A DNA stretch of 64,000 bases from MGIIb-O1 sp002457595 (GCA_045568115.1 JBJLBO010000005.1:124001-188000); one strand, 5' to 3'. Counted from the stretch's first letter, positions 19,101-28,397 are shown. Numbers and translations: made by a program. Notes: a model not told the origin generated them from the letters alone.

Positions 19101-19557
19101 TTGAGTCACATGCAATAGCCTTGCAAACAGGGAGATCAATTTCTTCACAGACTTTCTTGAATAAGTCTCTATCTTCAGCTTCATCAATTGATACGAGATC
19201 ACATCCAATCAACTCCACACCCAATTCATCAAGACTTCCGTCATGGGCTAAGGCAGATGCGATGTTCAGAGCTGTTTGCCCACCCATACCTGCAAGGAGA
19301 GCATCTGGTTTCTCAATCTCCAAAATCCGCTTAACGACCTCTGGAAGTAGAGGTTCAATGTAGATTTTATCTGCCATTTCTGGATCATTCTGGATTGTTG
19401 CAGGGTTAGAATTAATCAAAATCACTTCATACCCATCAGATCTTAATGCCCGGCATGCTTGACTTCCTGAAAAATCAAATTCTGCGGCTTGCCCAATTCG
19501 AATTGGGCCACTGCCAAGAATGACAATTCGACTTAAGTCGTCACGACGTGGCATCAC
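16186..19557 (-). CDS. carB: carbamoyl phosphate synthase large subunit
   Basis: Makes carbamoyl phosphate from bicarbonate, ammonia and two ATP for pyrimidine and arginine synthesis. Two homologous ATP-grasp halves are seen, each opening with IGSGPIRIGQ-type motifs (near residues 12 and 610). The glycine-rich loops TLGGLGGGTA and VLGGRGME follow, and VIEVNPRVSRSSA and VLEVNPRGSRTFP mark the two ATP-grasp cores. The C-terminal MGS-like allosteric domain includes ATRGTAHVLRDSG. 1123 residues, slightly long. Overlaps carA by four bases. Confidence 0.97.
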   Translation of the reverse strand: MMPRRDDLSRIVILGSGPIRIGQAAEFDFSGSQACRALRSDGYEVILINSNPATIQNDPEMADKIYIEPLLPEVVKRILEIEKPDALLAGMGGQTALNIASALAHDGSLDELGVELIGCDLVSIDEAEDRDLFKKVCEEIDLPVCKAIACDSIQEVISAAETLGGFPLLIRPAFTLGGLGGGTAHNMGELVEIASQGILHSAIGQVLIEVSILGWQEHEYEVMRDGADNAIIVCTMENIDPMGVHTGESVVVAPQQTLSDRDHQGLRDAALRLIRRLNIKGGCNVQFAVNQDTGEYRVIEVNPRVSRSSALASKATGYPIARMAAMIAVGYTLDELPNPITGEGTTAAFEPTLDYCVVKIPRWPFDKFRTADRTIGTSMKSTGEVMAIGRCFEEAFLKAWASLEYGLPHPRPLTMADAYGGESMDERASEPLPEALLEDWLRIPTDRRMGALFEAFRRGYSIEDVRDLSGGITRWFLHRFERMAALETEIRAAGELGMVPSEIPVLEMRRWKGYGFTDLHIADALAGFPSGGFKSIPEGFGEYSVMSRRHELSIHPRFRMVDSCAAEFAAVTPYYYATYEGGSAPIGIDYTPGVDDSTKKRIVVIGSGPIRIGQGIEFDYGCVHAVGAIQDLGHEAIIINNNPETVSTDFDTSDRLYFDPLTLEHSSEVLLREKAHGILLQFGGQTAINLALPLSNRLPHLRDLGLNLVIEGTSPDAVDEASDRERFEKFANRVGLRMPNGSTASTPDEVRESVQEIGYPVLIRPSYVLGGRGMEILSNNRQLEAYMQEAFLSPDRPLLVDEYLGNAIELDVDAVCDGEQVLVGAVMEHLEEAGIHSGDSTCFIPPQNVSRKIISQVEEWTEKIGIELGIKGCFNIQYAIRGEILYVLEVNPRGSRTFPFVAKATGVPLARIAACLSLGVRLQDLTIPKPQNEAVCVKAPVFPFIKLRGLDPAPGPEMKSTGEVMGSHARPAAAYLKARLATELPVPTEGGVYITVKNADKHDVIPLAQELEEMGFSIYATRGTAHVLRDSGGVEVRTCYRIAEELTPDALDLMRQGKIHLIINTPRNSGGAVLDGNMMRRLAVELNIPFVTTMAGARMEVQAIAEAKIGIPEPRLLDIATLI

Positions 19558-20912
19558 ACATCACCTCTTGATGCAGATATTGGAATTCCAGCAAGATGAT
19601 CTGCAACCATCTCCGAAAATCTATCGAAAAGAGGAGATGCATCGTGGGGTCCAGGACAGGCCTCAGGATGGTACTGAATTGTGAATGCCCTTTTCCCAAT
19701 CAAATCTAAGCCTTCTACAGTGCGATCATTTGCATTTACGTGCCGCACTCGGAATGGTGCTTCCAACTGATTCACACCTCGCTCAGAGCAAGCCCCACTA
19801 GGGTGAGGAGCGAGCATTCCTTTCTCAGGATCTTCAACTGCAAAACCATGATTTTGACTAGTTATGTAGACTCTACCGTTTTCTAAATCGACTACAGGTT
19901 GGTTGGCTCCACGGTGCCCATAACGGAGTTTGTATGTTCGCAAACCTGCAGCTAGACCCATTAACTGATGGCCGAGACAAATCCCCATCACAGGAAGACC
20001 CTCTCTCACTGCAGTAGCAAGAGTGTTTTTTGCGGTACTAGCAGCTCCAGAGTGTGCTGGATCCCCTGGGCCATTTGAAGCGAAAAATGCATCAGGATTC
20101 CATTCAAGAATATCCTCAAAAGACGTTGATGCAGGGAACCAAACCACTTCGAATCTGTGGCACAACTCCCTTAGAATATTGTATTTCACTCCGCAATCTA
20201 TAGCTGCTAGTCGAGGGAGTTTGTTACCTTCTTCATCAACTGCACCAGGATTAAGGATTACCGCATCCTTAGAAGTCACTTCAGCAACTAAGTCTTCTGC
20301 ATCTGGTGGAGTCATTTCATCTAACCGAACAAGCATCTCTCTCTCCATTTCTGCAGGTCCGAAAATACATAGAACAGTGCCGTGCTCACGAACTCGACGT
20401 GTTAATTCTCGAGTGTCAATGTCCTGAATACCTGGCACATCATGTGCAAAAAGTAAATCATGAACACTACCAATAGAGTCACGATGATCTGGAATTTCCA
20501 TTAACTCCCTACATACGACTCCACGTGGCCAGACTCGAGCAGATTCAGAGGACCCTGCGTGTATGCCATAATTACCAAGCAAAGGCCAAGTGAAAGTCAA
20601 CACTTGTCCTGCGAAAGAAGGGTCTGTAAGACTCTCTTGATAGCCAGTCATTCCGGTTGTGAAAACAAGTTCTCCTTCGGCAACAACCGGGGCTCCAAAC
20701 AATCGGCCACGGTATCTTGTTCCATCGGCTAAAAGTAGCAAACCATCCTCACCAGAAGGTGGCTCATCCGTCACAGATTCAAGCAAAATATCCGCGGCAT
20801 CTGAGAAATGAGGGGGGTTTTCGACACCCGAAACGTCGACCCCGGGTGCGAAGCCCCTGGTGGGATACATCCCCGACATCAGCGATGCTGCTTGAATCCG
20901 ATTCTTAGTCAT
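19554..20912 (-). CDS. carA: carbamoyl phosphate synthase small subunit
   Basis: Glutaminase subunit supplying ammonia to CarB. The N-terminal CPSase domain starts at LLLLADGTRYRGRLFGA, and the class I amidotransferase domain has the nucleophile in MGICLGHQLMG and the His/Glu pair in YHPEACPGP. From ATG 20912 the protein is 452 residues and carries about 55 residues ahead of the conserved core. That start overlaps the trm56 stop by eight bases, so the genes look coupled. A start near MSGMYPTRG inside the extension is possible. Confidence 0.95.
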   Translation of the reverse strand: MTKNRIQAASLMSGMYPTRGFAPGVDVSGVENPPHFSDAADILLESVTDEPPSGEDGLLLLADGTRYRGRLFGAPVVAEGELVFTTGMTGYQESLTDPSFAGQVLTFTWPLLGNYGIHAGSSESARVWPRGVVCRELMEIPDHRDSIGSVHDLLFAHDVPGIQDIDTRELTRRVREHGTVLCIFGPAEMEREMLVRLDEMTPPDAEDLVAEVTSKDAVILNPGAVDEEGNKLPRLAAIDCGVKYNILRELCHRFEVVWFPASTSFEDILEWNPDAFFASNGPGDPAHSGAASTAKNTLATAVREGLPVMGICLGHQLMGLAAGLRTYKLRYGHRGANQPVVDLENGRVYITSQNHGFAVEDPEKGMLAPHPSGACSERGVNQLEAPFRVRHVNANDRTVEGLDLIGKRAFTIQYHPEACPGPHDASPLFDRFSEMVADHLAGIPISASRGDV

Positions 20913-21486
20913 TGAGTGTGGATTCACTCTCTTCAAGATTGAGAACACGCTTTCCAGAAGCACTTGGCAGCACCCTAATCTCACCTCCAGAGAAGTGAGA
21001 TGCATCATCAATTGGACCAACAAAAGAGTTGAGGAAAATACCTAAGGCAGACACCTCAGAATGTGGCTGATTTCCTACAGAAACATTATGATTTGCCAGT
21101 TTATAGATCTCGCCTGGAACCTTAATTCCACCAACTACGATAACAGCAGGGCGAGTTCTGTCGATGTTCACTATTACCTCATTCCAAGATTCACCATACA
21201 TTGTGAGATGGATAATTTCACCCGGTTTGCCATCTCCGGCATCCTGAGAAAATTTACGAAGCCACCCCAAAGGTTTCTCTTCAAATCTACAAGTAAACTC
21301 GCCACCGAATCTTTCAGATACAGAATTCCAAGTCTCAATAGCTGAATCGTCATTATCACCGGCTAAGATTACTTCATCAGCTCCAAAAGCACGAGCTGTG
21401 AGTCCGAGATGGCTGGTGATTCTTTTATCGCGCTCACGCCGGTGACCCAATCGAAGTACCGAAATGTGTTGACGGCGAACGCTCAT
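20905..21486 (-). CDS. trm56: tRNA (cytidine(56)-2'-O)-methyltransferase
   Basis: SPOUT-class methyltransferase making Cm56 in the T-loop of archaeal tRNAs. VLRLGHRRERDKRITSHLGL at the N-terminus is the diagnostic aTrm56 motif. ARAFGADEVILAG and the knot-forming VVVGGIKVPGEIY and NQPHSEVSALGIFL segments follow. ATG 21486, just after the upstream stop, fits the family start; an ATG at 21513 would add nine residues. Archaea-specific marker gene placed between a membrane protein and carA. Confidence 0.9.
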   Translation of the reverse strand: MSVRRQHISVLRLGHRRERDKRITSHLGLTARAFGADEVILAGDNDDSAIETWNSVSERFGGEFTCRFEEKPLGWLRKFSQDAGDGKPGEIIHLTMYGESWNEVIVNIDRTRPAVIVVGGIKVPGEIYKLANHNVSVGNQPHSEVSALGIFLNSFVGPIDDASHFSGGEIRVLPSASGKRVLNLEESESTLND

Positions 21487-21490
21487 ACTA

Positions 21491-22138
21491 TCAGGCAGAA
21501 GGTCCGACTTCATCAGTATGACTCTCTGTAGAAGACCCAGACATCGATGGAATCAACTCCACTGGCATATTAATCATCTGTGTCCTCACCCATTGAAGAA
21601 GAATTGAATCAATAAATAAACGCGCCGAGAAATGTATCATTACCGCTAATGCCAGAAGCCGACCTGTTGCAATGATTGCTGACTGAAGGTCAATATGATC
21701 AGTTAGAATAGCGAAACCTATTGGTTCAAGAGTGTAATAGACAGCAAGAATAACTAGTAATCCAGCGAGACTCGGTGCTGATGCAAGCCCTCTTTCTCTC
21801 CCTAGAGACCAAATGACAGAAGCGATAAACACTAGCCCAGGGACTATTAGGGCCATTGAAGAGAAATCGAACTCACCCAACATAGAAAGTGGAATGTCTG
21901 CGTCTCCAAGGGAGTCTCCACCTTTCTTTACTGCAATCCACCAAAATAATGCAGACATCATCAATAAAGCTCCTGAAACCCAACCTCTTTGGGTTATCAT
22001 ATCGCGGATTTCATGTCGGTCTGCAGGCTGTAATCGTTGGAGAATTGACTCCATTAACTCAAGTGCATCATTTGAAGGAAGGTCCTCTTTTGCAGCTGCA
22101 GCAAGACCCTGTTGAGGGCTTGAAACACTATCATCCAT
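21491..22138 (-). CDS. hypothetical four-helix membrane protein
   Basis: Not recognised. 215 residues from ATG 22138 with GAGGTG upstream. About 55 soluble N-terminal residues with a helical ELMESILQRLQPADRHEI segment are followed by four hydrophobic stretches at roughly 60-78, 97-115, 123-145 and 155-180. A Ser/Glu-rich tail ends the protein. The LQPADRHEI element resembles short coiled-coil caps, but no family call is justified. First gene of the trm56-carAB run. Confidence 0.6.
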   Translation of the reverse strand: MDDSVSSPQQGLAAAAKEDLPSNDALELMESILQRLQPADRHEIRDMITQRGWVSGALLMMSALFWWIAVKKGGDSLGDADIPLSMLGEFDFSSMALIVPGLVFIASVIWSLGRERGLASAPSLAGLLVILAVYYTLEPIGFAILTDHIDLQSAIIATGRLLALAVMIHFSARLFIDSILLQWVRTQMINMPVELIPSMSGSSTESHTDEVGPSA

Positions 22139-22214
22139 AGGCACCTCGCCCAAAACCATTGACGGATTGGCTCTCCGTCACATCATAAAGCATACGTAGC
22201 ATCAGGGGGTCGAA

Positions 22215-23048
22215 ATGGCCGACTGGAGACGAATCCTGAATCGCCGTGAGGATGGTTTTCCAAGGATCATGGGGATTCTAAATATCACTCCAGACTCATT
22301 TTTCGCAGATTCTAGGGTTGATTCGGTACAAGATGCAATCTCTCGTGCTGAACAAATGGTCAATGATGGAGCAGACTGGTTAGACATAGGTGGAGAATCA
22401 ACACGCCCAGGAGCGGAACCGGTGAATTCTAAAGAAGAATTAGAACGAGTGATTCCCGTCATAAAAGCGGTAAGGAAGAGTTTTCCAGAGGTTGGAATAT
22501 CTGTTGATACAAGAAGATCCTTGGTAGCACATGCTGCAATAGATGCTGGAGTGGACATGGTAAACGATGTAAGTGCCCTTTCCGACCCCAAAATGGTTGA
22601 TGAAATTCTCCAATCAGATTTACCAATTTGTATTATGCATATGCAAGGACTGCCTGAAAATATGCAGAATAATCCCGATTATGAAGATGTAGTAGCGGAA
22701 GTTAGACAATTCTTGGAAAACACTACAAATATTTTGTTAGATGCTGGAGTTCCTGCAAACAAGATAATCGCAGACCCGGGAATTGGATTCGGTAAAAAAT
22801 TACAACATAACACTACTTTACTCGCAGCAGGAAGAGGAATTGTTCCACACGCAGAAATGCCTCTTATGTGGGGTGTCAGTAGAAAGAGAATGTTCGCACA
22901 CCTCCTATCAAGAGAAGATGCCAGTGAACGATTAGCTGGAACTTTGGGTATTGCAGCAATGGCTCCAACCAAAGGGGTCGACATCATCAGGGTGCACGAT
23001 GTGCGCGAGCATGCTGATCTGTACGCTGCGATGCGTGCTGTGGAATAA
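22215..23048 (+). CDS. folP: dihydropteroate synthase
   Basis: Condenses hydroxymethyl-dihydropterin diphosphate with an aminobenzoate-type substrate. ILNITPDSFF and DIGGESTRPGAEPV are the two classic DHPS signatures; IADPGIGFGKK and GVSRKRMF complete the TIM barrel site. 277 residues, bacterial-like length. AGGGGGTCG precedes ATG 22215. DHPS is patchy in archaea, and together with the pterin dehydratase homologue it suggests a bacterial-style folate route. Confidence 0.93.
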   Translation: MADWRRILNRREDGFPRIMGILNITPDSFFADSRVDSVQDAISRAEQMVNDGADWLDIGGESTRPGAEPVNSKEELERVIPVIKAVRKSFPEVGISVDTRRSLVAHAAIDAGVDMVNDVSALSDPKMVDEILQSDLPICIMHMQGLPENMQNNPDYEDVVAEVRQFLENTTNILLDAGVPANKIIADPGIGFGKKLQHNTTLLAAGRGIVPHAEMPLMWGVSRKRMFAHLLSREDASERLAGTLGIAAMAPTKGVDIIRVHDVREHADLYAAMRAVE

Positions 23049-23059
23049 GGGGGTATTAC

Positions 23060-24217
23060 ATGGGGCGTAATGTTGTAGAAATCGATGAAAATCTACGTCT
23101 AATTGGAACTGCACATGTTTCAACCGCATCTGTTGAATTGGTTCGCGAGCAGATTGCCGATTTCAAGCCTGATTTAGTTGCTGTTGAACTTTGTGAGTCA
23201 CGCCTTAAATCACTAAAAAAACCAGATGAACTGGACAATGATGACCTACTAAAAATTATCAGAGAAGGACGCTCCATGATGATAATACTGCAATCCGCTT
23301 TAGCATCTCAGCAACGCAAAATGGGCTTAGAAACCGGTGAAAAACCCGGAGCAGAACTACTTGCAGCCATTGAAATGGCTGAAGAAGCAGAGATTGAACA
23401 TGCTTTGATTGATCGTGATGTAATTATCACTCTAAGAAGAGCCTGGAGAAAAATGGGTTTTCGAGAAAAATTTCGAGTCCTAGATGCACTACTTTTTGAT
23501 GAAGAAGACGATGATGAAAAAATAGACCTAGATGAATTACTAGAGGACTCAGACCTACTTTCAGAAGTTATGGAAGAAGCCAGACAAGCAGCACCGAATG
23601 CAGGCACAGTTTTGATTGATGAAAGAGATGCCTATCTTGCAGGTAGAATACAGCAAGTTAGAGGGAAGGGTAAGGTTCTAGCTGTAGTTGGAGCAGGGCA
23701 TATCAATGGTATAATTGAACATCTTGAGAAACCACCCCTAGAATCTACTTCAAGACTGACTGAACTTTCTCAAGAACCACCAAAACCTATCTGGCCGAAA
23801 GTGATGATGTGGGCAATTCCATTATTACTGGCTTCAATTGTAGGTTGGTCGGCCTACAAAGGTGAGTTTGGAGCACTCAAGGACACATTGTGGTATTGGC
23901 TAGTTGCAAATGCGATTGGTGCAGGATTGGGAGTAGCGATAGCAAGAGGACATCCACTTTCGATACTTGTAGGTGCTTTGGCATCTCCAATTACCAGCCT
24001 GAATCCTACTTTAGCCGCAGGATGGTTTGCAGGGTATACACAGATTAAGGTTGCAGCACCTACTGGCAAAGATGCTGCTATTTTTATGGAGGGGAAAGAT
24101 TTCAGTGTTTTTTGGTCAAATCGAGTCGGTAGAGTACTGATGGTAACTACACTTGGCAACATAGGTTCGGCACTAGGTGCTTGGTGTGCCATCCTAATGC
24201 GCATGATTATTGGCTGA
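23060..24217 (+). CDS. TraB/PrgY-family membrane protein
   Basis: 385 residues. The N-terminal TraB domain has LIGTAHVSTAS and AVELCESRL at the start and the matching GAGHINGI near residue 215. An acidic helical insert lies at about 140-180. Four hydrophobic segments form the C-terminal membrane part (about 250-385), including VAIARGHPLSILVGALASP. TraB relatives include bacterial pheromone-shutdown proteins and putative membrane metalloproteases; the archaeal role is unknown. Starts 11 bases after folP. Confidence 0.88.
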   Translation: MGRNVVEIDENLRLIGTAHVSTASVELVREQIADFKPDLVAVELCESRLKSLKKPDELDNDDLLKIIREGRSMMIILQSALASQQRKMGLETGEKPGAELLAAIEMAEEAEIEHALIDRDVIITLRRAWRKMGFREKFRVLDALLFDEEDDDEKIDLDELLEDSDLLSEVMEEARQAAPNAGTVLIDERDAYLAGRIQQVRGKGKVLAVVGAGHINGIIEHLEKPPLESTSRLTELSQEPPKPIWPKVMMWAIPLLLASIVGWSAYKGEFGALKDTLWYWLVANAIGAGLGVAIARGHPLSILVGALASPITSLNPTLAAGWFAGYTQIKVAAPTGKDAAIFMEGKDFSVFWSNRVGRVLMVTTLGNIGSALGAWCAILMRMIIG

Positions 24218-24248
24218 AAGCCGAGCAGACTAACTGGGGTATCCTTAA

Positions 24249-25661
24249 TTGGTCAATTTTGGATTCGTTATCGACAATCGAAAGTGCATTGGTTGCCACG
24301 CCTGCACTGTCGCCTGTAAGTCGGAACATGACATTCCAATTGGAGTCAACAGGACTCACGTCAAATACATCGAAAAGGGGCAGTATCCCGATGTCACTCG
24401 AGAATTCTCAGTACATCGCTGTAATCATTGCGAGGACTCGCCGTGTACTACGATTTGTCCAACTACGGCACTCTTCACCCGAGAAGATGGAATCGTCGAC
24501 TTCGATGATGATCGCTGCATCGGTTGCAAATCGTGTATGCAAGCCTGTCCATACGACGCCCTATACATCGATCCGAACAAAGGCACTGCAGCCAAGTGCA
24601 ATTACTGCGCCCACCGAATTGAGCATTCTTACGAGCCCGCGTGCGTGATTGTCTGTCCGACCGAAGCGATTGTCTCTGGAGACCTTGATGATGATAATTC
24701 GTCGATTTCTAGTTACTTGCGTGACCATGAGACGACCGTTCGCAAGCCGGAGAGTGGGGCGCGGCCTAACGTGTTCTATGTCGAGACGAGCGAAGAGATG
24801 CTCGACCCCCATGCTACCGAGCGTTCGGGCGAGTATCTCTGGACCGATCAAGCAGCAGGGGTTGGACACTTCGCCAAGTATGCAGATTCGAGGCTGGGTG
24901 CTGCAGATACCAATTCGATGATTGTCCAGTTAGCTCTAGAGAAGAAGGCTCGTGCTGCGAATCCACGTGATCGTGCAATCATTCGAGATGTGATGGAGCG
25001 GCTTGATGACCAAGCCGAGCGGCCCAAGCGCAGTTATGACCAGCCTTCGAAGGGTGTACTCTGGGGCTGGGAGGTCTCGGCTTACATCATCACCAAAGCG
25101 GTGGCATCTGGAACTTACCTAATCGCCATGCTGGCGATGTTCGCTGGCTTGTTGGAGATGACCGAACAATTGTGGTGGCAACTAGTCATCAGCTGCACCT
25201 TTTTCCTAGGCCTAACCGGATTCCTACTGGTGAAGGACCTCGACCGACCTGAGCGGTTTCTCTATGTGATGTTGCGGCCGAATTGGGATTCTTGGTTAGT
25301 GAAAGGAGCCTACATATTGGGTGGTTTTGGCGGTATATTGGCTTGCAGCGGCACGGTTCTCTTCTTCGACCTCGACCGCACCTACCTCGAATATCTAGCT
25401 GTAGCAGGCATTCCATTAGCGGTGCTGACCGGTGTCTATACGGCCTGGCTCTTCGGGCAAGCAAAGGGACGGAATTGGTCGGAAGATCGATTGCTTGCTC
25501 CAAAAATGTTTGTCGAGATGGTGATTATAGGAGTAGCTTCACTGATTCTTTTGACCTCCTCGCAAATCGTCAATTGGATAGGCGCAGGGATACTAATCTA
25601 CGCAGTCTGTCGCCATGCGCATCGATTAGTTATCCTGCCACAATTGGAGACTTTACACTGA
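24249..25661 (+). CDS. four-cluster ferredoxin fused to NrfD-type membrane subunit
   Basis: Electron-transfer and quinone-interacting subunit for the neighbouring molybdoenzyme. Residues 1-200 hold four [4Fe-4S] motifs: CIGCHACTVACK, CNHCEDSPCTTICP, CIGCKSCMQACP, and CNYC with CVIVCP. After a 70-residue linker about six membrane helices follow (275-460), matching the NrfD/PsrC fold, which normally stands as a separate gene with eight helices. Starts with TTG at 24249. No signal peptide is seen, so clusters should face the cytoplasm. Codon use is G/C-richer than in folP and TraB just upstream. Confidence 0.87.
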   Translation: MVNFGFVIDNRKCIGCHACTVACKSEHDIPIGVNRTHVKYIEKGQYPDVTREFSVHRCNHCEDSPCTTICPTTALFTREDGIVDFDDDRCIGCKSCMQACPYDALYIDPNKGTAAKCNYCAHRIEHSYEPACVIVCPTEAIVSGDLDDDNSSISSYLRDHETTVRKPESGARPNVFYVETSEEMLDPHATERSGEYLWTDQAAGVGHFAKYADSRLGAADTNSMIVQLALEKKARAANPRDRAIIRDVMERLDDQAERPKRSYDQPSKGVLWGWEVSAYIITKAVASGTYLIAMLAMFAGLLEMTEQLWWQLVISCTFFLGLTGFLLVKDLDRPERFLYVMLRPNWDSWLVKGAYILGGFGGILACSGTVLFFDLDRTYLEYLAVAGIPLAVLTGVYTAWLFGQAKGRNWSEDRLLAPKMFVEMVIIGVASLILLTSSQIVNWIGAGILIYAVCRHAHRLVILPQLETLH

Positions 25662-25667
25662 GGTGAG

Positions 25668-28397
25668 ATGATGGCGAAGACATTTATCGAGAATATTGCG
25701 CAAAAATTGCGAATCATTCCCGACCTCGATCGCGAGCACGCAGGTGGTAGCCTACAACCTCTGCGAAAGTTTCCTTCACCCGACGAGTGGCACAATTTCA
25801 CCGAACTAGACGCGAATGCCTGGCCTCTTCGCCTCGAACGCAATTACTCCCTGGTGCCCACTACCTGTTTCAATTGCGAATCCGCCTGTGGGTTGCTCGC
25901 CTATGTGGACAAGGATAACGGCGAGGTGGCCAAGTTCGAAGGTAATCCGCACCATCCAGGATCGCGTGGCCGTAACTGCGCAAAGGGACCGGCCACAATC
26001 AATCAGATTCACGATACCGAGCGCATCATGCATCCACTTCGCCGTACTGGCAAGCGTGGAGAAGGCGGTTGGGAACAAATCTCTTGGGACGAGGCGCTCG
26101 ACGAAATCGCCGCTAAGATTCGCTCCTCACTCAAGCGCGGCGGGGTAGACAAAGTCGTCTATCACGTAGGAAGACCCGGTCACGAAGGATATGCAAATCG
26201 AGTCCTCAAGGCCTGGGGAGTAGATGGTCATAATTCGCACACGAATATCTGCTCGGCAGGAGCCCGGACCGGCTACTCCCTATGGCAGAAGCACGACCGC
26301 CCAAGCCCCGATCACACCAATGCCAAAGTCATCCTACTGACCTCTTCTCACCTCGAAACCGGGCATTACTTCAATCCGCATGCACAGCGTATTCTCGAGG
26401 GGATGATGGAAGGAGCGAAACTCATCGTTATCGATCCTCGACTATCCAATACGGCGGCTATGGCCGACCATTGGCTTCCAACATGGCCGGGCGGCGAGAC
26501 CGCGCTCTTCCTCGCTTGGGCGAAGATGATAATCGAGCGCGGACTATTCGACCGCGAATTCATGGAAACCCAAGTCAATTGGGATGCGTGGATGCGAGCG
26601 GTCCACCCGAACGAGCCGTGCGAGTTCGAGCGATTCATCGAACTACTTGGTGAAGAGTATGCAGAATACACTCCTGAATTTGCAGCCGCCGAATGTAGGA
26701 TTCCAGTCGAGCAAGTCATCGAGGTGGGCGAAGTTGTAGCAAATGCAGGTACTCAGCTTTGCACGCATGTCTGGCGCAGCGCAGCTATTGGAAACCTCGG
26801 TGGCTGGCAAGTCAGCCGCTCACTGCATTTCCTAAACGTGCTGACAGGCTCAGTCGGAACAGTCGGCGGAACAAGCCCCAACTCTTGGTCGAAATTCAAG
26901 CCGTCTCTCTTCGATGTGCCACCAGACCCCGACGGCTGGAACGAACTGCACTTCCCACCAGAATACACTCTCTCGCATTACGAAATGAGTCACATCCTGC
27001 CGCATCTCATCAAGGACGGTCGCGGCACGATGGATGTCTACTTCACACGTGTTTTCAATCCGGTTTGGACATACCCAGACGGATTTTCATGGATTGAGAT
27101 GCTGGAAAACGAGGAGGCAGTCGGCTGCCATATCGCTCTGACACCCACATGGAATGAGACCGCATTCTTCGCCGACTACGTCCTGCCTATGGGTCACGCA
27201 TCTGAGCGGCACGACGTTAATTCATACGCCACATCTTCTGGCAAATGGGTAGCATTCCGCCAACCCGTTTTGCGTGAGTACGCAAGGCGTCAGGGGCGAG
27301 AGGTGGAGTTCACCCACGAGGTCAATCCAGGTCAAGTCTGGGAGGAGGATGAATTCTGGATCGAACTTTCTTGGCGCATCGACGATGGCACTATGGGAAT
27401 ACGCGAGCACTTCATGAGTCCATATCGAGAGGGTAAGAAAATAACCGTCGATGAGTATTATCAGTATCTTTTCGAGCGCGTTCCCGGACTACCTGAAGCG
27501 GCTGAAAAAGAGGGTACCAACGCGCTCGGTTACATGCGTCAACATGGTGCGTTTTTGATCGAAGAGGCAACTTATGAGAAGCATAAATCGGAGGGCTGGC
27601 CAACACCGAGCGGAAAACAGGAATTCTATTCTGAGACGATGATTGAATTCGGCTACCCCGAGCATTCGATTCCACATTATCGCCAGAAATCTCACGTTCA
27701 TCCTGAGAATTTGAGCGGTGAGGACGAGTATTGTTTACTCCCCAACTTCCGCTTACCACAACACATTCACTCTCGCTCAGCCAATGCAAAATGGTTGGTT
27801 GAAATAGCCCACAGGAACCCCATTTGGATTCATCCGAAGGATGCGAGGAAACTCGGTGTGGCTGAGGGGGATTTGCTGAAAATTGAGACGGAAATCGGTT
27901 GGTTTGTCGACAAGGTTTGGGTTACTGAGGGTATCAAACCCGGTGTTGTCGGTTGTTCGCATCACATCGGGCGATGGAGACGGAAGCAAGACCGTGGAAA
28001 TCGCTTCCTGACCAATACCGTCGCCATTGAAGACCAAGGTAATGGGAAAATGAGAATGAAGACTGTTAGTGGGGTCGAACCGTGGAAATCTGATGACCCC
28101 GATACAAATCGCATCTGGTGGCGTGATGGAGGAGTTCACCAGAATATCACCCACGCGGTTCAGCCTGACCCGATATCTGGTGCACACTGCTGGCTGCAGA
28201 AGGTCAGGCTGTCTAGGCCAGGTCCCGGTGAAGATTACGGCGATATCGAGGTTGATCGGGAAAAATCGTTTGAATATTACAAACGCTGGAATGAATGGGC
28301 TAAGAATCGTGAAACTCACCCTCGAGGTGAGCGACGACCCCTCTGGATGAAGCGACCCTTATCTCCCAAGAAGGAACACTGGTACATTCAGGACTAA
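25668..28397 (+). CDS. molybdopterin oxidoreductase catalytic subunit (DMSO reductase family)
   Basis: 909-residue bis-MGD enzyme. The N-terminal [4Fe-4S] site has C67, C70, C74 and C104 (TTCFNCESACG, RGRNCAKG). C195 in HTNICSAGARTGY sits where the Mo-ligating Cys of the Psr/Ttr/Nap groups lies. WPGGETALFLAWAKMI and PLGHA-like MGHASERHD segments, and a C-terminal molydopterin-binding domain (IHPKDARKLGVAEGD), complete the fold. No twin-arginine signal is present. The substrate cannot be assigned; polysulfide, thiosulfate or tetrathionate reductase relatives share this subunit plan. Six bases after the FeS-NrfD gene, with GAGGTGAG at the start. Confidence 0.9.
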   Translation: MMAKTFIENIAQKLRIIPDLDREHAGGSLQPLRKFPSPDEWHNFTELDANAWPLRLERNYSLVPTTCFNCESACGLLAYVDKDNGEVAKFEGNPHHPGSRGRNCAKGPATINQIHDTERIMHPLRRTGKRGEGGWEQISWDEALDEIAAKIRSSLKRGGVDKVVYHVGRPGHEGYANRVLKAWGVDGHNSHTNICSAGARTGYSLWQKHDRPSPDHTNAKVILLTSSHLETGHYFNPHAQRILEGMMEGAKLIVIDPRLSNTAAMADHWLPTWPGGETALFLAWAKMIIERGLFDREFMETQVNWDAWMRAVHPNEPCEFERFIELLGEEYAEYTPEFAAAECRIPVEQVIEVGEVVANAGTQLCTHVWRSAAIGNLGGWQVSRSLHFLNVLTGSVGTVGGTSPNSWSKFKPSLFDVPPDPDGWNELHFPPEYTLSHYEMSHILPHLIKDGRGTMDVYFTRVFNPVWTYPDGFSWIEMLENEEAVGCHIALTPTWNETAFFADYVLPMGHASERHDVNSYATSSGKWVAFRQPVLREYARRQGREVEFTHEVNPGQVWEEDEFWIELSWRIDDGTMGIREHFMSPYREGKKITVDEYYQYLFERVPGLPEAAEKEGTNALGYMRQHGAFLIEEATYEKHKSEGWPTPSGKQEFYSETMIEFGYPEHSIPHYRQKSHVHPENLSGEDEYCLLPNFRLPQHIHSRSANAKWLVEIAHRNPIWIHPKDARKLGVAEGDLLKIETEIGWFVDKVWVTEGIKPGVVGCSHHIGRWRRKQDRGNRFLTNTVAIEDQGNGKMRMKTVSGVEPWKSDDPDTNRIWWRDGGVHQNITHAVQPDPISGAHCWLQKVRLSRPGPGEDYGDIEVDREKSFEYYKRWNEWAKNRETHPRGERRPLWMKRPLSPKKEHWYIQD

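Noticed and set aside
24181..28350. Plus- and minus-strand frames overlapping the FeS-NrfD and molybdoenzyme genes
   Set aside because: The G/C-rich third positions lengthen shadow frames; no motifs and no ribosome binding sites.
24249..28397. Alternative complex III (Act) operon
   Set aside because: No pentahaem or monohaem cytochrome genes, a separate catalytic subunit that keeps its cluster cysteines, and only one NrfD part.
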